A stretch of 64,000 nucleotides of DNA. Origin: Halobellus sp. MBLA0158. GTDB taxonomy: Archaea > Halobacteriota > Halobacteria > Halobacteriales > Haloferacaceae. The DNA is taken from positions 1,798,001 through 1,862,000 of the forward strand of contig NZ_JBGNYA010000001.1 in NCBI RefSeq assembly GCF_041477585.1. The letters run 5' to 3'. The notes beneath the pieces are model-generated. The model was not told where the DNA came from, ran no database searches, and saw only the letters and a program-made list of their open reading frames with translations. Position 1 is the stretch's first letter; each line of letters begins with the position of its first letter. The position numbers and the translations under genes were made by a program. Below are positions 59,849 to 64,000 of the stretch, piece by piece.

Positions 59849-61039
59849 TCAGTTCGTGGTAACGATCTCGACGACGTCGCGGTGGGCGAGTTCGTGGTCG
59901 GCGCCGACCTGACGGTTCGAGCGGCAGTCGATGCCGTGGAGGAGGCCGTCGCCGATGTCCGAATGCAGGTGGTAGGCGAAGTCCTCGGTCGTCGAACCCT
60001 CGGGCAGGACGAAGCAGTCGCGGAAGACGCCTTGGGTGTCGGCGCGGCCGTTCGCGCTCCCGGGGAAGACCGCGATGGCGCCCATCACGTCGAAGAGCGC
60101 CGATTCGAGGACGTCCTGGACGCCCGTGCCGTCGTACTCCGCGACGTACTCGCGGATCTGTTCGAGCCCCGCGGCCTGCTCCTCGGAGGGGTCGCCGACG
60201 ATCTCGAAGGTCGACGCGCCGGGCTGGTAGTCGACGACGCCGGCCTCGTCGGCCTTCTTGAGCGCCTTCTCCGCGTGCGCGCTCGTGGGGACGAAGGTGA
60301 GGTGGTCGTAGTCGGGGTCGGCGGTGATCTCCGCGTAGTTCTCCTGGGCCGCGTCGGTGTCCATCTTGTTCGCCGCGATCACGATCGGCTTGGTCCGCTT
60401 CCGGATCTCGCGGGCGACGCGCGCTTTCGTCTCGTCGTCCCACTCGTCGGGGTCGAGGCCCGCGCCCGTCGACAGCAGGACCTGCTTGATCTCGTCTTTG
60501 TTCGTCTTGAACGCCGACATCTGCTCTGCGAGGTCCTCCTCGACGTTCGCCTCCTCGCCGTGGTAGCCCGAGCGGTAGCGTTCGAGCCCCTTCTCCAAGA
60601 TGTCGAGGTACCACATATCGAGCTCCTCTTCGAGGAAGTCGATGTCGTCGCGGGGGTCGTGGCCCTCTGTGGGCTCGCCCTCGATGTCCGTCGTCCCGGA
60701 GAAGTCGACGACGTGGACCAGGACGTCGGCCTCGTTGAGGTCGGTCAGGAACTGATTGCCGAGGCCGTTGCCCTCGTGGGCGCCGGGGATGAGCCCCGCG
60801 ACGTCGACGAGCTTGACCGGGACGAACCGGACGCCGTCGTCGCAGAAGCCGACCGAGGGCGTGCAGGTCTCGTCGAACTCCGGGGCCGCGCAGTCGACGC
60901 GGACGTACGCCTCCCCCACGGAGGGATCGATCGTCGTGAAGGGGTACGCGCCCTCGGGCACGTCGTTCATCGTCGCCGCATTGAAGAAGGAGGACTTGCC
61001 GACGGAGGGCTTGCCGACGAGTCCGATCTTGTAGCTCAT
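59849..61039 (-). CDS. Obg/YchF-type GTPase with TGS domain
   Basis: A 396-residue P-loop GTPase. GKPSVGKS (9-16) is G1, PFTTIDPSVG is the switch with the G2 Thr, DVAGLIPGAHEGNGLGNQFL is G3, and AANKMD (about 223) is G4. A helical insertion and a C-terminal TGS domain (VFRDCFVLPEGSTTEDFAYHLHSDIGDGL) follow. Bacterial and eukaryotic YchF/OLA1 have an NxxE motif and prefer ATP; the NKMD here predicts GTP. The family acts near ribosomes and tRNA. Confidence 0.92.
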   Translation of the reverse strand: MSYKIGLVGKPSVGKSSFFNAATMNDVPEGAYPFTTIDPSVGEAYVRVDCAAPEFDETCTPSVGFCDDGVRFVPVKLVDVAGLIPGAHEGNGLGNQFLTDLNEADVLVHVVDFSGTTDIEGEPTEGHDPRDDIDFLEEELDMWYLDILEKGLERYRSGYHGEEANVEEDLAEQMSAFKTNKDEIKQVLLSTGAGLDPDEWDDETKARVAREIRKRTKPIVIAANKMDTDAAQENYAEITADPDYDHLTFVPTSAHAEKALKKADEAGVVDYQPGASTFEIVGDPSEEQAAGLEQIREYVAEYDGTGVQDVLESALFDVMGAIAVFPGSANGRADTQGVFRDCFVLPEGSTTEDFAYHLHSDIGDGLLHGIDCRSNRQVGADHELAHRDVVEIVTTN

Positions 61040-61208
61040 TGGGTCACGACAGCCCCTCGCCAGTCAAAAGGCGTGCTATCTATGCCCGCGCTGTGACGTG
61101 ATCACATAGCTCAACGCGACCGTGTGGCGATAGCGTGACGGTCGCGCGCGGGTCGCTTCAGCCCCGTCCACCGCGGGGTATTTGCCTGACGCGCACGCAC
61201 TGGTGGAT

Positions 61209-61565
61209 ATGACAGAGACGGGAGACGGGGACGACGCGCCGGCCGCCGGTGCCGACATCGACAGCGAAGGCGACGCTGCCGACCCGGACGCCGACACCTT
61301 CGGCGTCGGGATCCACGTCACCGAAACGGAGTTCCAGTTCGTGGTCCACGTGCCCGCCGACATCGATTCTGGGTGGTCCGACCCTGACGCGTTCCAGCGG
61401 CTCGTCGAGCGGACCGTCTGGGAGCGATTGGACCGGGAGGCGACGCTCCGGCGGATCGCGAAGGAGGCCGAGACGGGCGAGACGGTCACGCTCGGGCGCG
61501 TCTCGCTCCGCCCTGACGGGACCGTGACCGACGTCGACTTCCGGGAGACCGCGGTTCCAGCGTGA
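61209..61565 (+). CDS. Conserved haloarchaeal protein, unknown
   Basis: A 118-residue acidic protein. The first 40 residues are a disordered Asp/Gly/Ala run; the rest (GVGIHVTETEFQFVVHVPADIDSGWSDPDAFQRLVERTVWERLD) looks like a small alpha/beta domain. No known motif. The ATG 61209 follows a TATA-like region; nine upstream in-frame codons are possible. It overlaps the next gene by 4 nt (GTGA). Confidence 0.7.
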   Translation: MTETGDGDDAPAAGADIDSEGDAADPDADTFGVGIHVTETEFQFVVHVPADIDSGWSDPDAFQRLVERTVWERLDREATLRRIAKEAETGETVTLGRVSLRPDGTVTDVDFRETAVPA

Positions 61566-61951
61566 CCGACGCGCTCGAAGATGTCGTCGACGCGGCGCTC
61601 CGACGGGCGCTCGTCGACGGGACCGACGCCCGCCGCTACTTCGCGCTCGCCGGTGCCCTCGACCGTGCGCGCGCCGGCGCGGAGGCGGATTCGCCGCCCG
61701 CGGAATCCGTGAGCGTCGATCGCGCGGGCGCGGCGCTCGTGAGCACCGTCGCCGTCCGGGCGCTCTCTGCCAGCCCGCGCGACGGCATCGACGCCGGTGC
61801 CTGGATTCCCGGCGACAGCGACCCGCACGAGGAGCTGGTCGTCGCGGGGGCGCGACTCGCCCGCCGTCGCTTCGACGTCGACGCGACGACCGTCGCGGCC
61901 GCGGCCGGCGTCGATCCCGTCAGGGTCGTTGACGCCGAGGCGTCGCGGTGA
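61562..61951 (+). CDS. Conserved haloarchaeal helical protein, unknown
   Basis: A 129-residue protein, GTG start. It is almost all helical, with DVVDAALRRALVDGTDARRYFALAGALDRARA at the start and a C-terminal HEELVVAGARLARRRFDVDATTVAAAAGVDPVRVVDAE that could be a helix-turn-helix. It is co-translated with the preceding gene. A DNA-binding role is only a guess. Confidence 0.65.
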   Translation: MTDALEDVVDAALRRALVDGTDARRYFALAGALDRARAGAEADSPPAESVSVDRAGAALVSTVAVRALSASPRDGIDAGAWIPGDSDPHEELVVAGARLARRRFDVDATTVAAAAGVDPVRVVDAEASR

Positions 61952-62015
61952 ACTGACTGCGAAAAACGAATCGCGCGGAGTGTCGGAGGGCCGTTCGATG
62001 GGGATTCAGGGAGTC

Positions 62016-62097
62016 ATAGTGATTACTCTCGCTGTTTACCGCCGAACGCCACCACCGGTGACGGCGTTGGGCGGGAAGAGACGAGAGTACTCACTAT
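62016..62097. repeat. 82-nt near-perfect hierarchical inverted repeat
   Basis: Outer arms 62016-62031 and 62082-62097 pair at 15 of 16 positions. Inner arms 62039-62050 and 62063-62074 pair at 11 of 12. Between outer and inner arms both sides carry exactly seven unpaired bases, and the centre holds the palindrome CACCGGTG. It lies between two convergent gene ends (61951 and 62112). It may be a bidirectional terminator, a cruciform or a small mobile remnant. Confidence 0.85.
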
Positions 62098-62111
62098 CAG
62101 TCGGGACTCGA

Positions 62112-63857
62112 TTAGTTCTGGCCGGGGGCGTTGCCTGAGTTCCCGGGCGCGCCGCCCGAGTTGCCGTTTCCGTTGCCCGAACTGCTGGACGACCCGCCGC
62201 CGGCTTCGGACTCGTCATCCTCGGCTTCCTCGTTCTCGGCCTCCTCGTCTTCGGTCTCTGCCTCTTCGGACTCGACTTCGTCGTCTCCGTCCTCGTCCTC
62301 ATCCGCGGCCTGGGGTCCGCCGTCGCGGCCGCGGTCGTCGGTCTCGTTTTCGGTGTCGTCGTCGGGACCGGCCTGACCGGAGCGACCCGGCGCGTCGCCG
62401 GACCGACCGGGAGCGTCTGCGGCGTTACCCGCGCCGCCGCTCCGCGCGCTCTCGGACTGTCCCGGTGCGTCGCCGGAGCGGCCGGGCGCGTCGGCAGCCT
62501 GCCCAGGGGCGTTGCCGGAGTTGCCCGGGGCATCGTCGGCCGCTTCGGGCGTTTCGGTCTCGTTTTCGGCCGTCTCGTTCTCGCTGTTGTCGTCCTGCCC
62601 GGGGGCGTTGCCTGAGTTCCCGGGCGCTTCGTCGGCGTTACCGGGGTTGTTGCCGGTGACGAAGTCCGAGATGATCTGTCCCGGCGGGCCGTCGAAGCCG
62701 GCCGACTGGAGCGCGCTCACGAACCCGGCGACGGCCTGGCCGAAGGGCCCCTGCTGGGCGAACTCGACGGTCAGCCGCTCCGTGGTCGTCGCGGTCTCGT
62801 TCTCCGCGCTGGCGGTCACGGTGATCGTGACATTCTCCTGCGGGAGCGGGAGGGCGACCTCGCCGTCGGCGTCGGTCGCGTACGTGCCCGTGCCCGAGTA
62901 GTCGCCGTCGGCCTCGATCTCGACGGTGGCGTTCTCGACCGCGTCGTCGCCGTGCGTGACGCGCACGAAGACGCCGTCGTCGTTCTGGACCGCCGAGACT
63001 TCGAGCTTCGCGTAGCCGGCGAGCTCGGACGTCGTCTCGGCGCTCGCACCTTCGACGCTCGCGGTCACCGTCACCTGCTGGGTATCTTCGGGCTGGTCCA
63101 GCGTGACGGTGCCGTTGGCGTCGGTGGCGTAGGTCCCCGCCTCGGAGTAGTTCTCCTCGCCGGTGACGTTCACGGTGGCGCCCTCGACGACCTCGCCGTA
63201 CTGGGTGACCGTCACGGTCGCCGTGCCGTCGTCGCTCTGTTCGACGGCGACGTCAAGGGACTCGGAGAGCGGCACCAACTCGACGCTCGCGCTCGCGTTC
63301 GCGCCGTTGGCGCTCGCTTCGACGGTCACCGAAACCGTCTCGTTCGGGTTCGGCAGGGCGACCTCGCCGTCGGCGTCGGTCTCGTAGCTCCCGTTCCCGT
63401 CGTAGGCCGTCTCGGAACTGACCGCGACGGTCGCGTTCTCGATCGCCTGGTCGTACTGCGTGACGGTTATCGTCGCCGTGCCGTCGTCGTTCTGCGCCGC
63501 GGAGACGGCGAGTGCGTCCTCGCGGGGGCGCAGTTCGACCTGCTGGCTCGCGTTGACGCCGTCGCTGGAGGCGTTGATCGTCACGGTGACTGTCTCGGCC
63601 GGCTCGGGGAGCACGACGGTGCCGTCGGCGGCTGTCGTGTACGTCCCGTTGCCCGCGTACGCGCTTTCCCCTGTGACTTCGACTGTCGCGTTCTCGACTG
63701 CGCTCTCGTTTGCGGTCACGGTGACGACTGCCTCGCCCGTCTCGGGGCGCTGGTCGACGTCGACCGCGAGTCCGGTCGCCGCGCTCGCGGCCGACGGGAC
63801 GACGGCCATCCCGAGGACCACGAACGCCGCGACGAGTGCGAACGTGCTGCGGTTCAT
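62112..63857 (-). CDS. Secreted four-repeat Ig-like protein with Pro-Gly-Asn-rich tail
   Basis: A 581-residue exported protein. Sec signal (STFALVAAFVVLGMAVVPSAASA) is followed by four tandem repeats of about 82 residues (about 30-111, 115-196, 200-280, 283-365), each with a core like ENATVEV..Y.G.GTY.TDADGEVALP, resembling carboxypeptidase-regulatory/big Ig-like folds. Many N-x-S/T sequons suggest N-glycosylation. From about 400 the chain is low-complexity: APGNSGNAPGQ occurs three times, with DAPGRSGDAPG variants and an acidic Glu run. No C-terminal anchor such as PGF-CTERM is present. Function: probably cell-surface or matrix. Confidence 0.85.
   Translation of the reverse strand: MNRSTFALVAAFVVLGMAVVPSAASAATGLAVDVDQRPETGEAVVTVTANESAVENATVEVTGESAYAGNGTYTTAADGTVVLPEPAETVTVTINASSDGVNASQQVELRPREDALAVSAAQNDDGTATITVTQYDQAIENATVAVSSETAYDGNGSYETDADGEVALPNPNETVSVTVEASANGANASASVELVPLSESLDVAVEQSDDGTATVTVTQYGEVVEGATVNVTGEENYSEAGTYATDANGTVTLDQPEDTQQVTVTASVEGASAETTSELAGYAKLEVSAVQNDDGVFVRVTHGDDAVENATVEIEADGDYSGTGTYATDADGEVALPLPQENVTITVTASAENETATTTERLTVEFAQQGPFGQAVAGFVSALQSAGFDGPPGQIISDFVTGNNPGNADEAPGNSGNAPGQDDNSENETAENETETPEAADDAPGNSGNAPGQAADAPGRSGDAPGQSESARSGGAGNAADAPGRSGDAPGRSGQAGPDDDTENETDDRGRDGGPQAADEDEDGDDEVESEEAETEDEEAENEEAEDDESEAGGGSSSSSGNGNGNSGGAPGNSGNAPGQN
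62122..62150. repeat. 29-bp direct repeat, copy 1 (in the tail of the secreted protein gene)
   Basis: This 29-bp segment is identical to 62599-62627, 477 bp away. Both encode APGNSGNAPGQ tail units, in the same frame. Recombination between them would delete 159 codons without a frameshift. Confidence 0.85.
62599..62627. repeat. 29-bp direct repeat, copy 2
   Basis: This is the partner of 62122-62150, identical over 29 bp. A third unit near 62508-62530 is similar but diverged. Confidence 0.85.
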
Positions 63858-63880
63858 TGCACTCGGCCGTTACACCGTAT

Positions 63881-63890
63881 CCATCATAAA
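63881..63890 (-). promoter_or_regulatory. TATA box of the secreted four-repeat protein gene
   Basis: On the minus strand tttatgatgg sits about 27 nt before the ATG at 63857, which fits a leaderless transcript. Confidence 0.5.
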
Positions 63891-63918
63891 CCGGGAACTC
63901 GCTCAGCCCGTCTTCCCG

Positions 63919-63948
63919 CCGATTTAGCCCGATTTAGCCCGATTTAAC
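63919..63948. repeat. Three tandem 10-bp repeats upstream of the secreted protein gene
   Basis: The unit ccgatttagc occurs three times in a row (the third ends in aac). The period is close to one helical turn. It lies 30-60 nt upstream of the TATA box, where an activator or repressor could bind repeatedly. The rest of 63858-64000 shows nothing else. Confidence 0.6.
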
Positions 63949-64000
63949 GGTCTTTGGACTCGGTTCGGCGGGCTGGCCCAGCGAGCGGAGTGCTGAGGCT

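Overview
The window is chromosomal DNA of a haloarchaeon (class Halobacteria). The signs are very high GC with strong G/C third-position use, acidic proteins rich in Asp and Glu, Tat-type lipoproteins with RR-x-F-L/V-K and a lipobox, many leaderless promoters (a TATA-like box about 27 nt before the ATG), ATGA/GTGA gene overlaps, and archaeal markers: Trm5, digeranylgeranylglyceryl phosphate synthase, geranylgeranyl reductase, phosphomevalonate decarboxylase, ThiD-ThiN fusion and Thi4. No rRNA, CRISPR array, phage block or replication origin was recognised.

Layout. 0-12 kb is core housekeeping: partial trm5, tRNA-Thr(CGU), small membrane proteins, a histidine kinase with an odd insertion, ubiA-type lipid synthase, a KaiC/RecA-like ATPase, an AIM24-like protein, a CPBP protease, fumC, bolA, mutY and a HicB-like/PIN toxin-antitoxin pair. 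12-25 kb holds geranylgeranyl reductase, a thi4-tenA-thiDN thiamine operon, a BMP/NupOPQ-type nucleoside ABC importer, a phosphohexomutase, a DoxX/DoxD protein and acylphosphatase. 24.6-29.5 kb is an operon of a C-terminally anchored CARDB-like surface protein, an RND-type transporter and a TrmB-family regulator. 29.8-35.5 kb carries a second DoxX, mvaD, an NDH-2-like flavoprotein, a DUF3237 protein beside an IclR regulator, and a D-2-hydroxyacid dehydrogenase. 35.5-41 kb is a complete 2-oxoacid dehydrogenase complex (E1alpha-E1beta-E2-E3).

41.6-55.2 kb is the accessory part: an enolase-superfamily enzyme, a DUF6065-like protein, a tripartite tricarboxylate-type transporter (TctC-TctB-TctA), an M29/NicX-like metalloenzyme, an SsuA/THI5-like binding protein, and on the opposite strand a NitT/TauT-type ABC transporter (ATPase and two permeases), an amidohydrolase, a Rieske ferredoxin and a malate-dehydrogenase-like enzyme. 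An apparently intact IS6-family element sits inside the minus-strand set. By eye, 41.6-48 kb uses more A/T-ending codons than its neighbours. I infer an uptake-and-degradation locus for one or more organic acids, possibly cyclic ones; the substrate cannot be read from sequence.

55.7-64 kb returns to core-like genes: UspA, a Tat lipoprotein, a REC-PAS-PAS kinase, an FTCD-like protein, an Obg-type GTPase with an NKMD motif, two small unknown genes and a secreted four-repeat protein. Between the last convergent genes lies an 82-nt, almost perfectly symmetrical inverted repeat (62016-62097). All coordinates and motifs come from reading the sequence; family names come from motif recognition and were not checked by database search.
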